A stretch of DNA of 64,000 bases from Datura wrightii (lineage: Eukaryota; Streptophyta; Magnoliopsida; Solanales; Solanaceae): contig JASDFA010000007.1 in the NCBI GenBank assembly GCA_035772735.1, forward strand, positions 88,784,001-88,848,000, written 5' to 3'. The notes below the pieces were generated by a model, which was given only the letters and a program-made list of their open reading frames with translations, was not told where the DNA came from and made no database searches. Below are positions 7,542-20,818 of this stretch, one piece after another. Position 1 is the first letter of the stretch. Each line of letters starts with the position of its first letter. The position numbers and the translations under genes were made by a program.

Positions 7542-9605
7542 TGTAACACCTCAGACCCTCAAAGTGAAACTTGCAATAAAAGAATAAAAGTTGTAGACCT
7601 GGTGCTAGGGTGGGGGGAAGTAATGGCTTATCAAACCTCTGACGATCGATCTGACAGCCATCGGCCAGGCAATGGACCGTCACTTGTACCATCAAGGTCC
7701 AGTCCCTTCATCTTATGGGCGATGGAGGTCCCCATGGACCGTCAAGCGAGTGAAGGCGCGTCAAGACAATCGTTACTTAGGCCAGAAGTTCAGGACATTT
7801 TGGTTAAGGAAGGATGGAGGGCCTACGGACTGTCAGGTGTGCGATGGTCCGTCACGCAAACCGTTAATTGAGGGGAAACGTTTGGGCAATTCTGTTTAAG
7901 ACTGATGGTGGATACGACAGATCGTCAGGATTGCAATGACCCGTCACCTGTCCCATCAGACGCGCAATGACCCAGAAATTTCAGAATTCTAAATATTTTC
8001 TTAGGGGTATTTTCATATATTCCCACTCTTTTAGTCCCTAAACTACGTCGTTTTGGAAATATTTTCAAGAGATTTATAGGGGTAGTCGATCCTCCTTCCT
8101 CATTCTTCACTCAGATTTTCAGAATATCAATTGTAGAACTCAGAGTTTCTCCCTGAAGCTAAGAGCTAGGGCTTCCAATCTTCTCAGAAATTTTCCAACT
8201 TCTCCTCCAAAATTTCTTTTTTAGGTATGTGAAAATTCAACAAGGGTGTTCTTCCATCATTGTGTCCCAAAAATTTCCCTCAGAAAACCTTTTGTATTCT
8301 AGCCCTACATGAGTTATGAATTAGGGGCTTTTTCAGATAAATTATGAGTGTTCCTAAACTCCAATTGTTGCTAATTTTTATCTCCCTATCACATGATTGT
8401 TATATAGATTTCATAACATGATCATCCCTAGTTTATTATAATATTTGGGTTGATTCTTCATGATTTAAAAGTTGGTCTAGAATATTGTATTTTCTTCATG
8501 GAATGTTATTTGAGCATAAATCCTCAGCTTGTATGATTTGACTTAAAGTTATTATTTTTGAACTATGAACATACTCAATATTCTCTGGAAATGTCAGTTG
8601 ATCAGTTTGACTCTTTATCAGTCTTTTATTAAATTTAGTAGTATCACTTTATCATCAAGGTTGTTGTAGTTTAGACTGTTACAATGCTTTTGGACAAAGC
8701 AGCTCTGAATAGTCTTAGAACATAGTTCCTTTTATGTCCACAGTTTGAGCTATCAGCCTGTTAGACATAAGTAGGTTTTTAGTGAGTAGTACTTAGCACT
8801 GACTGGGTCAGGGTTCAACGCACCTAGGTTTCCAGAACTACGTGTCACCATAGGTTATTATCCTAAATGGGCCTCAGAAAGTGATCACATAGCTTGGCCA
8901 CTCTACCCTGGCAACGTATAGTGGGCTCTTTTCGATGGGGTTTATACATCGAACTCCACATTTACATCACGTGGTTATATGTCGGTTATAGGATCTCTCA
9001 TCGTACAGTTCAGTTCAGTGTAGTTATGGTTCTTAGTCCATCCAGACTTTAAGATTCCAGTTTATTTTGCAGTATTACAATTCAGCTTACTATTATTTCG
9101 GTTTATGTATGTTTTAGTTTAATCTCACCTACTCAGTATATTTAACGTACTGATCGTATATTTCTATGTGCCATATTAATTTATGATATAGGCTCAGGTT
9201 CCATCCTCAACACCGCAGCTAGTTCCTCACAGTGATTCTCCAGTAGCTTCCAATGGTGAGTCCTTATCTACCGAGGGCTAGAGTTTCCTTTTCAGTTATA
9301 ATTTTTCAGTTTAGATTTCTAGATATTAGAGTTAGCTGGGGTTTTGTCCTAATAACTCATCAGCTCTTTTTAGAAGGCTTTTAAATAGTGTTTGTAGATT
9401 CAGTTTGGGTTTTTAGTGTATGTTTAAACTTTTGTGTTATACATCAGTATTTTCTTGTTACTTTAGTCAGATTCCACTTATTATTATTGTTATTATTATT
9501 TTTTGCGGATCAGTCATAGAAGTATGCTTTACCATGGGTTTGCTTGTGGTCACATGTGATTCTAAGTATCATGTTGCGTCTAGGGTGTGAACTCGAGTGG
9601 TGACG
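7542..9605 (+). repeat. 3' LTR of element I (about 2064 bp)
   Basis: Begins TGTAACACCTCAGACC right after the polypurine tract and ends GTGTGAACTCGAGTGGTGAC (9585-9604) plus one base, matching the GGGTCGTGACA end of D. The U3 part (7640-7940) is rich in short GGACCGTC/GACGGTCC-type inverted motifs. A consensus splice donor TTAG|GTATGTG lies at 8224/8225. Reading frames across 7521-7899 follow these repeats and are not genes. Confidence 0.8.
9133..9355 (+). other. Four-hairpin cassette in LTR I
   Basis: Same order as in D but more worn: CAGTATATTTAACGTACTG (about 9133-9151), an ATATTAATTTATGATAT stem (about 9172-9190), GTCCTTATCTACCGAGGGC (9259-9277) and a GCTGGGGTTTTGTCCTA remnant (about 9335-9355). 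Confidence 0.65.
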
Positions 9606-9932
9606 TACGACCCATACCATGATCCGTACCACCCTGCTATGACTTGTACTGAGTCTTGTAGCTAGGGATCCTGCCCTAGATAATTCTCTGACCCTCCTTC
9701 TTACGACCCCTCAGTACGACTTGTACCATCTTAGTACAAATCATAGGATCGAATCGTGGTTTCCTAACCAATTTCTACTGCTTATCTGAACCCCATCTCA
9801 TGAGTCTTAGTATGACTTGTACCACCTCATCACGAGTCATACTGAGACTCTTACTGAGGGAAAGTTTTGGTTTTTCTATTTGTTTATACTCCACATCTAG
9901 TGTCTGCTCTTAAGGACGTTTGGGGTGTTACA
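9606..9932 (-). repeat. LTR stub O, 5' end only
   Basis: Read on the minus strand it begins TGTAACACCCCAAACGTCC, a Tekay-type LTR start like that of solo LTR J. It then carries repeated CGACTTGTACC-type motifs and stops at the end of element I. Element I therefore appears inserted in O, whose remaining part lies left of the window. Confidence 0.6.
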
Positions 9933-10183
9933 TTTATCTTACAACTTTACAAGAATGATTCTTTAAGACGTAAAATTAACTCTTAATTTTATATCTTTGG
10001 TTGTTATTCATAAATTAAAAAAGGTATTTAGTCTTATACTAATTATTGTCTCTAATTTCTTTGAATCAGGGGTCTAGATCACTTTTTTTATCTGAGTTCT
10101 TGAATTGACTTTATTAGTATCATAATTAGTTTTAATCCACTAATTTTGAATACTAAGATCAATTAGGGTTCTTAGCACTTCAT
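9933..10183. other. Unassigned AT-rich DNA left of solo LTR L
   Basis: No gene, no recognisable repeat. It continues after L at 12509, as the shared TTCAT duplication shows. Confidence 0.5.
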
Positions 10184-11247
10184 TGTTATACATCGGTATC
10201 CCAAAGATCAGACCCGAGAGTTGAAATGGAGAAAAGTTTAAAAACTGGCACCAGGCAGAGAACGAGTCATGGAATGACTAATGACTCGTGGGGAGGCCAG
10301 TGAGGATGTTCTGGAATTGGGGGATAAGGATTCCCACAGACATGAGCACGACTCGTGGTCAGACCCCACGAGTCATTAGGTCAGTCATGGGGTGAGGGAA
10401 AAGTAAACGAGAAGAGTGGAGGCAATGTACTTGACGGGTGGTGACCACGAGTTGTGGTCACCAGCAACGAGTCATGAGATTGCCTGTTAAGAGCCCAGGT
10501 GACCTTTTGAGCAGTGAACCTAACGAGCTAAGCCACGAGTCATAACCTGGGACCACAAGTCGTTAGGTCCCTCGATGGGACCCCCTGACAATTATTTTCT
10601 GCGAATTTAGTAAGGGCTTTTTCGGAATTCCTAAGTTCCTAAGGCCTAAAATGCGACATTTTGGGTTATGAATAGTGACTTTTAAAGGGGCTAAGTTCAT
10701 TTTGGACATTATTCATCCATGCATGCAAGGTAGAAGACTTGAGAGGGTGATCAAGCTTAACATCCATCAATTTCTTATCAATTTCCTATTGGGCATATAA
10801 AGAAGTGTTAGAATCAGCTACCAACAGGTATGTAACGTTATGAATGGGTGATTCCTTTCACACCCATGCCCGATCCCTCTTATAGTATGAATTATATGTC
10901 TAATCTATAGCATTTTAACTCAAATGCATGAATCTTCTATTTCTATACATGAGTATGATTTGATTATGATTCTACTACTGAATTATGAAGCATGGGCAAA
11001 TTTATAATGTTTTCAATTTAAAATCATGATTGCAGCTTTATGAATTAAAAGCCCATAGATGAGATGTTCATGAAAGATCAGATTTGTGATGAATATATGA
11101 TGATGTTGAGATATTATGATGAAGAGCATGATTTGAAGCTACCCATGTTTACAATTATGATTTCAATGAGAATTGAGAATTTCTATGTTTGATAAAGCTT
11201 TGGGCAATGCCCACATATTAAGTATGAATGATGATTTTCTGAAATTA

Positions 11248-11415
11248 AGCTTACCACATTGTTTTGGAGTAAAGACTCCCAATTATATTTTCAGCTTGTG
11301 GTATGTTTTGAGTGAAAGTTTTTCTATGTATAGCTTACCACATGATTTTGGAGCGAAGGCTCCCAATTATGTTTTCATCTTGTGGTATGTTTTGAGCTAA
11401 AGCTTCTCATATGCA
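11248..11415 (+). repeat. 84-bp tandem duplication inside LTR L
   Basis: Two units, each beginning AGCTTACCACAT and containing a GGAG...CTCCCAATTAT block, start at 11248 and 11332. The G LTR carries the same duplication at about 51060-51215, so it predates the split of these copies. The open frame at 11173-11400 merely follows it. Confidence 0.8.
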
Positions 11416-12071
11416 TGACTTTATATTTGAGATGTATTTGATCATTGAGATTCATCAATAGATGATGTTGAGCTTCATTATAAAATGATGTAGAGCATAT
11501 GCATGTTTTGGGAGTAATGTCTAGCACCGAGTAGGCTAAGGGTCGATCACCCTATGCCTCAGAATTGCGCACCAACGTAGGTTTATACATTATGACTTTG
11601 GGACCTCCCTTGTGAGTTTCCCCTACTTGGATGGGCCTTCAGCTTGATATTGATATCATGGTATTGTCCCTAGCCCTAGCAAGGCTTTGGATGGCTATAC
11701 CCACTTGAGTGTGATAGTTGGGACCACGTAAGCTCTATCATGGTATGTCGGTTAAAAGAAGAGTCTCCCATTGTTCCTCATGATTTTAGATATACACATT
11801 TCATTACTCCTGAGATTTATGTAAATGCATGTTCTAAAGAAGGTTTGACTCAATATTCAGCTTTACTTATAAATGTCAGAATTCAGCTTTGAGTCAAACG
11901 ATTCAGTTATGATGTTATGAAGTTATGTTATGTTATGTTATGTTATGAAGAGATCATGATTTCAGGAAGAATTCATGCAAGCCCAACTCTTAGATTTTTA
12001 TGTTATATTACACTATGCATTGTCTTTAAATGATTTTATTTACTTTAGTGATTTTACTTACCTTGCATACT

Positions 12072-12286
12072 CGGTACATTTCACGTACTAACCGCATACT
12101 CTATGATGTATCATTTCATGATACAGGACCCAGCTCTCAGATCTAGCCCCGCTCATAGTCAGCTTATCAGAGTTAGCACTTTTATTATGGGTGAGTCCTT
12201 ATTTCCCGAGGACTAGACTATTCAGCTTTCCTTTATGTATTTTAGTTTCAGTTTTGTTGAGTTAGTTGGGGTCTTGTCCCATCAAC
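12072..12286 (+). other. Four-hairpin cassette in LTR L
   Basis: GGTACATTTCACGTAC (about 12073-12088), TGTATCATTTCATGATACA (12107-12125), GTCCTTATTTCCCGAGGAC (12195-12213) and a GTTGGG...CCCATCAAC stem (12265-12286). The second stem has a G-C pair where D has an A-T pair. Confidence 0.8.
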
Positions 12287-12508
12287 TCGTTATGTTTAGA
12301 GGCTTTTTAGACATATGTATGTATTCAGCTTCGGATTTCGTATTCTGATGTTATGTTCAAGTTAGACTTCCACTATGATTATTTTATCAAGTATTCAGTT
12401 TCTTTATTGAGATTAGATGTATGCTTATGTCATGGGTTGACTTAGGGTCTATTGGGGCTCCTTGTCCCATGTTACGAACCGGGCCCCTGTTCGGGTCGTG
12501 AGATTCAT

Positions 12509-13215
<707 letters not shown>

Positions 13216-13916
13216 TGTTACACCCCTAGTCTACACCCTGGGCGTAGCCGACACTCAGACTACTAATAGCCTAAGCAAACGCCTAGCTTACTACTAACTA
13301 AGTTAGCTATATGGAAGCTATAAAAGAAGTTGATCAAAAAGTCATTTATATAAGGAAATAAATTTAATAATTGAAACTGAATAAAAATATTAACAAGTAA
13401 CATCAATAGCATCAACTCTCTGTCTACTCTATGAAACCTCTAAATACTGATGAATGGTTGTCAAAAAAAGATTCCTCTAAAAAAGGAAATAAGCAAGAGG
13501 AAAATGGTGTCCTCCAAAAAAGTAGGAGGTCTCACCAATGCTGAATGAAGTAGATCCTATGGAGTTGTCTGCTATCGATCCAATATACCTGAATCTACAT
13601 CATACAAAGATGCAATGCTAAATGAAGTCAGTACGTGGGCATGTACAGTATGAAATAGAGTTGAATGAAACAACAAACTTACACTAAAGCACTGAATTGA
13701 GTGAGTAAATTGAATGCAAACTGAATACTCTAAATGATGCAATAAAACAATAGTATAAATATTGTGAAAACAGTTATTCATATGAAAATCATACATCAAG
13801 ATAAGTTTCTAAAAATACTTTACTTTAGTCGGGAGTTTCTCTTAACCGACATACACCATGAATGAGCGCATGTTGTCCAACCTCTAGCCTGATTGAGAGA
13901 GCTATCCAAAGCCTTG
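13216..13916 (-). repeat. LTR K, piece 1 (3' end)
   Basis: On the minus strand the LTR ends here with GGGTGTAACA. It contains a CCTCC/GGAGG stem (about 13513-13532) and a GTAC...GTAC stem near 13630, worn equivalents of the LTR hairpin cassette. It is interrupted by solo LTR J at 13917 and resumes at 15861. Confidence 0.6.
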
Positions 13917-15855
13917 TGTCACAACTCGAGCATTGACCCCAAACTGCGATTCGGGACCTAGAACCAAGAATGGCTCCAAGCTAACCCATGGCACATATAT
14001 AGCATGTTTGAGAGCATAAACTAATTAGAAATAAAGCATAATATAACATGAGCAGAAGTATAGAATCTTATAAAGCATAAACAAGTCTATAAGCCAACAT
14101 CATTGAATATCTACACATATCTATCTGAAAAGCCTCTAGTTATAGATAAGTTGATGGGACAACACCCCCAACTAGCTCTACCAATATCTGGAATTTGAAA
14201 GACATAAAAGAAATACATGCATCAAAAATTATGTCCTCGAATAATGAGGACTCAACCAAACTAGGGTTGGATTAGATTAAAGTAGGAGCGAAGCTAACGT
14301 CGGGGTTGAGACGGATCACCCGACCTATATCATGAGAAGATATAGCATAAAAGTATACGGTCATTACTTTGAATATACTGAGTACGAGGGTAAGTAAAAC
14401 ATGAGAGTGAGGATAACATGCTAAAATCATGATCGTGAGATAATCATAAACGTGAGTTATTCATCATAAGTTGAAGCGTAATGACCCAGGGTTTTGGAAG
14501 TAAAATCATATAGCTCAACATGTTTGAAATCATAAGCAAAAGCTCATAAACTGCTATCTGGGTCAATCATACTATAATACATGATATCATAAATCCTAAA
14601 CATGAATAATATGAAACATGAGGAACAGCGGGAGACTTCTCATAACCGACAACATCATGAATGACCACATGATGCTCAACTATGGCTCAAGTTGGCAAAT
14701 TCATCCTAAGACTTGCCAAGGCAAGGAACGATAAAGGCGTGATATCACTCATGAGCCTTGTCGGGCAGGGGATACTCTCTAGCGAGGCCCAAAAGATGAA
14801 TTTATATGGATGTAGTTTTGAGAACTGGGTGCACTGAACTCCAACCTACCCATTGCTAGATACTACTCCCAAAGCATGCACATTGCTCATAGTTATAATC
14901 ATGAAACATATTTGATTTTGCATGGGCTAGTTGAAAATCATGAATTTCATAAACATACTTGACATACGTTAACTAGCCATGAAAATAATATCGTTGTGTC
15001 GGCCATGATATATAAGATTGAGATTCATGAAAATCATACATAATTGAGTAAAATCATCATAACTTAAAAAACATAAGAGATTTTTGTAGAAAACATGCAA
15101 TCATAATTATAAATCATGGATTGAGTCATAAGAGAATTAAATTCATAGAAGAACATAAGAGATTACATCAAAATTGGATCTAGCCTTAGAATTTCCATAA
15201 AACATGATTGGAAGCTTGAATTCAAGAGATTGAGATAAAATTGGGCATAAGAGTGGAAGAAATCCCTCATTCATGTCCCTATATACTTGGGCTTGAAGAG
15301 ATCTTTCCAGGGTTTGAAACTCAAGAGAATTGGAGAATAAGGATAACCTTGATTTCTTGAGGGTGTGAGATGACTTGATCTTCAACTTGAGGTGTTAGGA
15401 GTAGAATGAGGTTTAGGAATGAATAAAACCCTATAATACACCCTCTTAAGAGCTCAAAATGACTTAGTTTAGGAGTTAAGTACACAGGAGGTACAAAAAT
15501 ACACTTAATGATTCGGTTGAAAAATTCACACCAGCAGTCATAATGGGTCACTTCACAACCCTTTAGAGGACATGACGGGTTGTCACCCACCACTCGTTAT
15601 CATAGAAGGGAACTTTAACTTTCTTGATGCCTCCACTTAACTATTCATCACCACACTTAACTAATCTTTCCCCAGTCGTTAAGACTCTCTAAATCACATA
15701 TTTTCACCAACTTTACACACCTAATAGATCTCCTAATGGGTCATTAGGTGACTTGACAACTCAACTAACTAGCCGTTCTGTGATCTGGTATAAATTTTTC
15801 TGTTTTCTCCAATTCATGCCCCGAATCTAATCTTAGGGACTTTTGGGGTGTTACA
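13917..15855 (-). repeat. Solo LTR J (1939 bp, TSD CCTTG)
   Basis: On the minus strand it runs from TGTAACACCCCAAAAGTCC to TTGTGACA. CCTTG is duplicated exactly at 13912-13916 and 15856-15860. No internal region lies inside, so it is a solo LTR of a Tekay-type element. The short frames at 15143-15593 carry no domain. Confidence 0.92.
14150..14382 (-). other. Four-hairpin cassette in LTR J (inverse orientation)
   Basis: From left to right, the reverse order: GTTGATGGGACAACACCCCC stem (14150-14171), GTCCTCGAATAATGAGGAC (14233-14251), CTATATC...GATATAG (14325-14345) and a weak first hairpin around 14364-14382. Confidence 0.7.
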
Positions 15856-16267
15856 CCTTGGTAAGGCAAAGGAAGAAACCGAACTGTGGATCCGTACTAA
15901 GCCCTTACCAGGGGCTATCTGAGAAGTCACCCTAACCAACAACATGATCCTAACCTAAGCTGGCTACATAGTTCTGGGGCTTGGGTTATCTAAAACCTTC
16001 ACCCATCTCAGTGCTAAATAATCATCCCAAAAATTGTGCTTATATAAAACCTATGCCTATATGAGGCATCTAATACATCTCAGTGGAGCCTTTCTATCTC
16101 AAAAAAAAAAATATAGATGTATAATAACTGGAGAGCCTCTATGCTTAAAACTATACTCTGCTAGTGAGCCTCTATGCTCAAAGCTGTATAAAACTGCTGA
16201 GCTTCTATGCTCTAAACTGAGTAAAACTTTTGAACTTCTATGCTCAAAGCTGAGTAAAACTGGAGAG
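15856..16267 (-). repeat. LTR K, piece 2
   Basis: Joins piece 1 when J and one CCTTG are removed, restoring the ATCCAAAGCCTTG-GTAAGGCAAAGG context that resembles other LTRs here (compare 50778-50800). It ends at the GAGAG target duplication of element B (16263-16267). Confidence 0.6.
16133..16267. repeat. 33-bp tandem repeat, target of element B
   Basis: Units beginning GAGCCTCTATGCTCAAA start at 16133, 16166, 16199, 16232 and 16265. The last is split by element B and completed at 26163. Because 33 is a multiple of three, the array reads as an 11-residue peptide repeat, which I do not take as a gene. Confidence 0.85.
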
Positions 16268-17715
16268 TGTTCGGTGCTATTTCGATTGGTATTATATATT
16301 ATAAACCGACACGCAAGTGCACGTGGTCAAACAAGTAATAAAGTGGCTATGTAAGCCAAGTATCGATCCAAGGAGGCTCAGGGTATGTAAAATTTGCCTA
16401 AGTATACTATATTCTTACCTTACTTCTAACTATGCTAACAACAACGTAACCAACAGTTAATTGAGTTTTTGTTTATAAAATATCTACTAAAACTATTAAC
16501 AATTATTTACCGTGAATTTAAACTATGGATATGAGCATTCCAAGGTTAAGAACAAGTAATGAATTCGATTGTAATAATAATCCGGTTAATCTCTTCCTCA
16601 TGTTGCTAGCCAAGAACAGTAGCCTAGAAATTAAAACTCTCGTATTTAATTTCACTTAAGAATCATAAACCATTCGTCTACATTTCTGTGATCAAATGCA
16701 ATTTACGACCTAGCAATACAATTCCGGTTCCTAAATTGACTAATACGGCTTTCAAGTATATTTCTATCAGGAAAGCACATCAAAACCCAATTTTCCCAAA
16801 TCAAGTTAAGAACAATACCCTATTAATTCACAACTTTCCAATTTCTTGCTCTCTCGAGTGAAATTGGACTTTTTAGATGTACATTAATGTTGGCCAAGCA
16901 CTAATGCAGTAAGAACAAGAATTAATAGAACAACATGAAAGAAGAAGAAGAAAACCATATCATTTACAATCAAAATTCACTACACATGTTCAAAACCTTA
17001 GCAAGGAAGAGAATTAGCCACTCATTTGTGGATTGATCATCCTAAAACAAGTGTAAATCATACGTACAATTGATAGAAAGAAGAAAAGAAGAGAAGAAAT
17101 CCCTTAGCTTTTTCGTTCCTCAACTGCTCCTAACCCACGTCCTTGCTCCACCAAGTCTGAACTAAAACTGAACTAATTAAAATAAACCTAAGTGTGCAAT
17201 TTATACTAGTGGGAACTTTTTCCCGGAATAACAAGCAACGTGCCACGGAGGTCAACGCGGAGCCTTGCCTCCGTGACACGGCGTGGACGCGGACCCTCAC
17301 TGGAAATCCAGGGTCCGGTAAATTAGCCTCAACGTGGCACGGAGGCCAATGCGGAAGCCTATCTCCGTGCCACGGAGCTGTCGCGAGGCTTCACTGGAAT
17401 TTGTCCATTAATTCCCTCTCCAAGCAGTGTGCCTCCGCGATGGTAGCGTGGCACGGCGCCATCGCGGAGCCCTTATATTCTGCACATTCCAATGTCGTCT
17501 CCATGCTCGCATCCAAGTCCAACTCCGATATTTTTCCAACATGCATTTTTGCTCCTAAAAATCATATTTACCTGCAAAACAAATACTAATCATGTTGGTT
17601 AGTATAAATTCACATTTTATTACCAAGTACATGAGAATATATACATATTGCACACAAACAAGGCGAAAATAATACGTTTGAGTATCACTTGGGCATATAA
17701 ATCTGCCCAAGATCA
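16268..17715 (-). repeat. 3' LTR of element B
   Basis: 1448 bp, TG...CA ends, about 99% identical to the other LTR. It carries a mutated TATA box (TATAAATTG near 17209) and the paired CpG hairpins at about 17240-17380. Confidence 0.95.
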
Positions 17716-17730
17716 CTTACCCCACACTTA
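17716..17730 (-). other. Polypurine tract of element B
   Basis: Reads TAAGTGTGGGGTAAG on the minus strand, directly against the 3' LTR. Confidence 0.85.
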
Positions 17731-19510
17731 AATCCTTGTTCGTCCTCGAACAACACATACACAACTCATGCAAATTACATCCCAACCTTCGTCACTATGG
17801 TGCGACAATTTACGCTACGGTCATACCGATTATTCAATTTTTGCAAATCATCACGAAAACATGTTTGGTATTACAATACAATGACCTTTAATACATCAAG
17901 ACTTCCTAGACTTTAAGAATTGATTCTTGATATCGGCAAACTCATGCAAATCAACTAATCAAGAAATCCGACACGAAAATCAATCTTTCATCAAGCATGT
18001 GCCCTCACAACTCAATAGAATCTTCCCTTTTTTGTTCATGCAACACAAAAACATGCAAGTAGGGGCATATAAAAATTAATTTCACTCTCTCTCCCAAAAG
18101 AATTCACATGTATCATGTCATGACCCATAGGCTTGCCCTTAGTGTATTACTCCACTAATATAAAGAAATGCAATATAGGATCACGTAGGACTTTAATGGG
18201 TTGTAACGGGGCTATGGATCTAGTATATATATTGGATTAGCCAATAATAGTCGCTAGCATCCTTAAGCGCCTTTTCAACTCATTCCCATCGACTCATGGA
18301 CATTGTTCCTCTCTTTCCTCTTTTTCTCCCATTCATGCTGGTTTCCTTTCGTACAGCCCATTTCATCAAACACACTTGACACAAAACAAAGGGTTTTCAT
18401 GTACCCTCACTATCATTTAATTACAACAAGTGCCTCTTCAACATCTTCTTTTCTTTCCTCACTCTGCTTTTCTTTTTCTTTTCACTCTTTTCACTCTTTA
18501 ACACTTTGGGAAACATTTTCTTTTCTTTGTAGCGCTTAAGAGCTTCGTATAGACTTTAAGGCTAATGAAAAGAAGGAATCAAGCTTAGTTTATACAATTT
18601 TGGACAAAAGAAAGAAATCGGCTAAAGGCTCAACGGGCTGACTAGGGTATACAACATATAAAAAGGTAGAATTTGACAAGAAAAAAAAATGGAAACTATC
18701 GGTTAAAAACAAAGAAATGCCTACATCCTTTCCAACACTACACTTCCTTCATTTCGTTTTGTATACACACCCGGCAAGTTCTAGACAATTCACAATGGCA
18801 TGGAATACCAAAACCTCACTTCACACTTCATGCACATGCTCGAATGAAGATGCATTCACAGACTCTCTAATTAGCCAATCACATGAATTCAAGATTAAGC
18901 CTCAATCATACTGAATCAAATTCTACAGCCTAGGTAACTCAACATATTTACAAAATTGCATGCTTTCAAACGAATCATTTTCACATTTTGAACATCATTT
19001 ACAACACGCAACGAAATTTTTGCAACCATAAAGCAACTACAGTTCATTGATGCAATCCATCAAAGAAAAATTAAAAACAAATTAAAATCCTACTCCTACC
19101 GACTACATTTCCCTTAAGACGGTCGTTATCCATCCATCATAGGGAACGGTCACTAACTATGACATCGGTTCAATGGGACTATTCTCGGTAAAAGAACCGA
19201 AAACAAACTCCGAGAAACCCAAAAAAAATAAAAACCGAAAATTTTTGCAACACATCGATCATTTCGATAGAAAGAAAATATTTACAAGTGCAAAATATTC
19301 TCGAAAAAATTTTGAAAAATACCGATCATCTCGATAGAAAAAAATCTTTACAAAATATTTACACTGGCAACCATAACTTTTCATACCACACAAACAAATA
19401 TATACACATACACCACAAATCAGTTCATAACAGGGAAAGCACAAACATACATACAAACTAAGGAAAAACATACAACAAATTAGAGCCCAAGTCCCAGCAC
19501 CTAGCTACTC
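17731..19510 (-). other. Element B 3' non-coding region
   Basis: Collinear with 3263-5060 of A. No supported gene; small frames at 18303-18539 and 18673-18914 are pyrimidine-rich shadows not kept between copies. Confidence 0.7.
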
Positions 19511-19513
19511 CCC

Positions 19514-19549
19514 ACCCCACACTTAAATCGAACACTGTCCCCAGTGTTC
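19514..19549 (-). other. PPT-like tract and GNRA hairpin after ORF2 of B
   Basis: The hairpin is at 19530-19549 with stem and GGGA loop identical to A; the PPT-like ATTTAAGTGTGGGG is just downstream on the minus strand. Confidence 0.75.
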
Positions 19550-19592
19550 ACAAAAATTACAAAACACAATTTCGGGTGGTGGAACTCCCTGT

Positions 19593-20813
19593 TCAGTCGA
19601 AATATTCGACTTCTTCATCTGGTGCTGCTGTCTCGTCGCCCATATCTGAGTCAGCTCCATCATCGTCATCGGACTCCACATCGGAGTCCTCACGACGTGT
19701 CTCCTCATCAGTAGGGACATCGTCATCAGTCGGCTCCACGAAGGCTGGTCCCACTCGGCATAAGGCTCTGGCATTCTCGCCAAATGGGTAATCCAGCTCC
19801 AGCTGCCATAATTCTTCCTCGGTGGCTGGTCTCCCACCAATCCGTAGTTGAAGCATCTGCATGCCGAACATACGTGCCATGTACTGATCGTCACGAGCAT
19901 GTCGCTCGGCCAAAGTCAGCACTGGCCCATGTGTGGTGTCGGGGGCCTTAGTTTTTGTCACATCGAGGGCCCTCCGCTCCAACTGCGGAATATAGTCCAA
20001 AGCCTCTTCCTCAATGTCGAGGCCTCGGAGGAAGGTGGTGATGAGTCCGCCAAACCCGTATCTGTGGCCCTGGTGCAGTCTGGCTCTCTTCATGGCGGAT
20101 ATAATTACCGCCCCAACATTAATCTCAAGCCCTTTCATAAGGGCATACACCAAGCAGACACGGTCCCGGGTCATATCCGTCATGTGAACTCCCGGGATCA
20201 AGCACGAACGCACAATCTTCAGCCATATTCTAGCCTCCCTGTTCATCTGCGAATAAGGTAGAGTCTGGTGGTAACCCCTCTCCTTATGTCTACTCCATTG
20301 GGATGTGGATCGAGCCCCACACAACGTACGTCTAATGTCGGCGTACGGTGGGGTGATGTTTAGCTGGCGGAGAACGTGGGCGTCTGTGTCCCGCGCTCCA
20401 ACGATGGCATTAAATTGGTGGGGTTCCAGAGTGACAATCTGCCCTCTGATTTTTATTGTGTGGCTTCTGATGGCCGGGTTCCAATTTGCGTAGAACTCTC
20501 AGACTAAATGAAGGTTGCACTCCTTGGGCTCCTGAAAGATAAAGTTGAGCCCAGCTGCCTCAATTCTCTGCACAATACGTGGGAGCTCCTGTGCAAGTGG
20601 TTCCCATGCAATATGTTCCTCGGGGAAGTACTTGTTTTCTTTATGTTTCGCGTACCACTTCTTCCCTTCATCGGTTACCCATTTTGTTCTGTATTGGCGG
20701 CGTTGGCCGCGCGGAACAGCTGGTGCAGCTGGGACTGCAGTGCCCAACCTCAATCTTTTCCGTCTGGTGCCTGAGGTAGAAGCACCCTTGCCCTTGTCCT
20801 GTCGACTTGCCAT
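19593..20813 (-). pseudogene. Element B ORF2, 'putative plant transposon protein'-like
   Basis: Same 407-codon span as A and nearly identical in protein. Codon 40 is CAA here, where A and C have TAA. The only break I find is CGA-to-TGA in the LVREF motif (at about 20501-20503), a change typical of methylated-CpG decay, so this copy was probably intact at insertion. N-terminal basic stretch with RKRLRL, middle helical domain with ARIWLKIV and LVYALMKG, acidic tail ending EVEYFD. The start is the ATG at 20811-20813, six bases after the intron acceptor; a more distant upstream ATG would lie in the intron. Role unknown. Confidence 0.78.
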
Positions 20814-20818
20814 TGTAC

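Larger units (their letters stand above)
10184..12503 (+). repeat. Solo LTR L (2320 bp, TSD TTCAT)
   Basis: Starts TGTTATACATCGG and ends GGGTCGTGAGA (normally GTGACA). TTCAT is present at 10179-10183 and 12504-12508, so the LTR is complete and solo. It is the same family as the LTR of element G (49975-52467, opposite orientation). U3 carries repeated ACGAGTCAT/ACGACTCGTGG motifs at about 10260-10560, then a consensus splice donor ACAG|GTATGT at 10828/10829. Confidence 0.9.

Noticed and set aside
7521..7899. Frames of 75-116 codons in LTR I
   Set aside because: They cross the LTR start and follow GGACCGTC-type repeats; no domain.
16034..16354. 106-codon frame with 11-residue repeats
   Set aside because: The repeat is a 33-bp DNA tandem array; the frame runs into element B LTR, which arrived later.
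17194..17589. 131-codon frame, also present at 25636-26031
   Set aside because: Antisense to the hairpin and promoter part of the B LTRs; conserved only because the LTRs are near identical.
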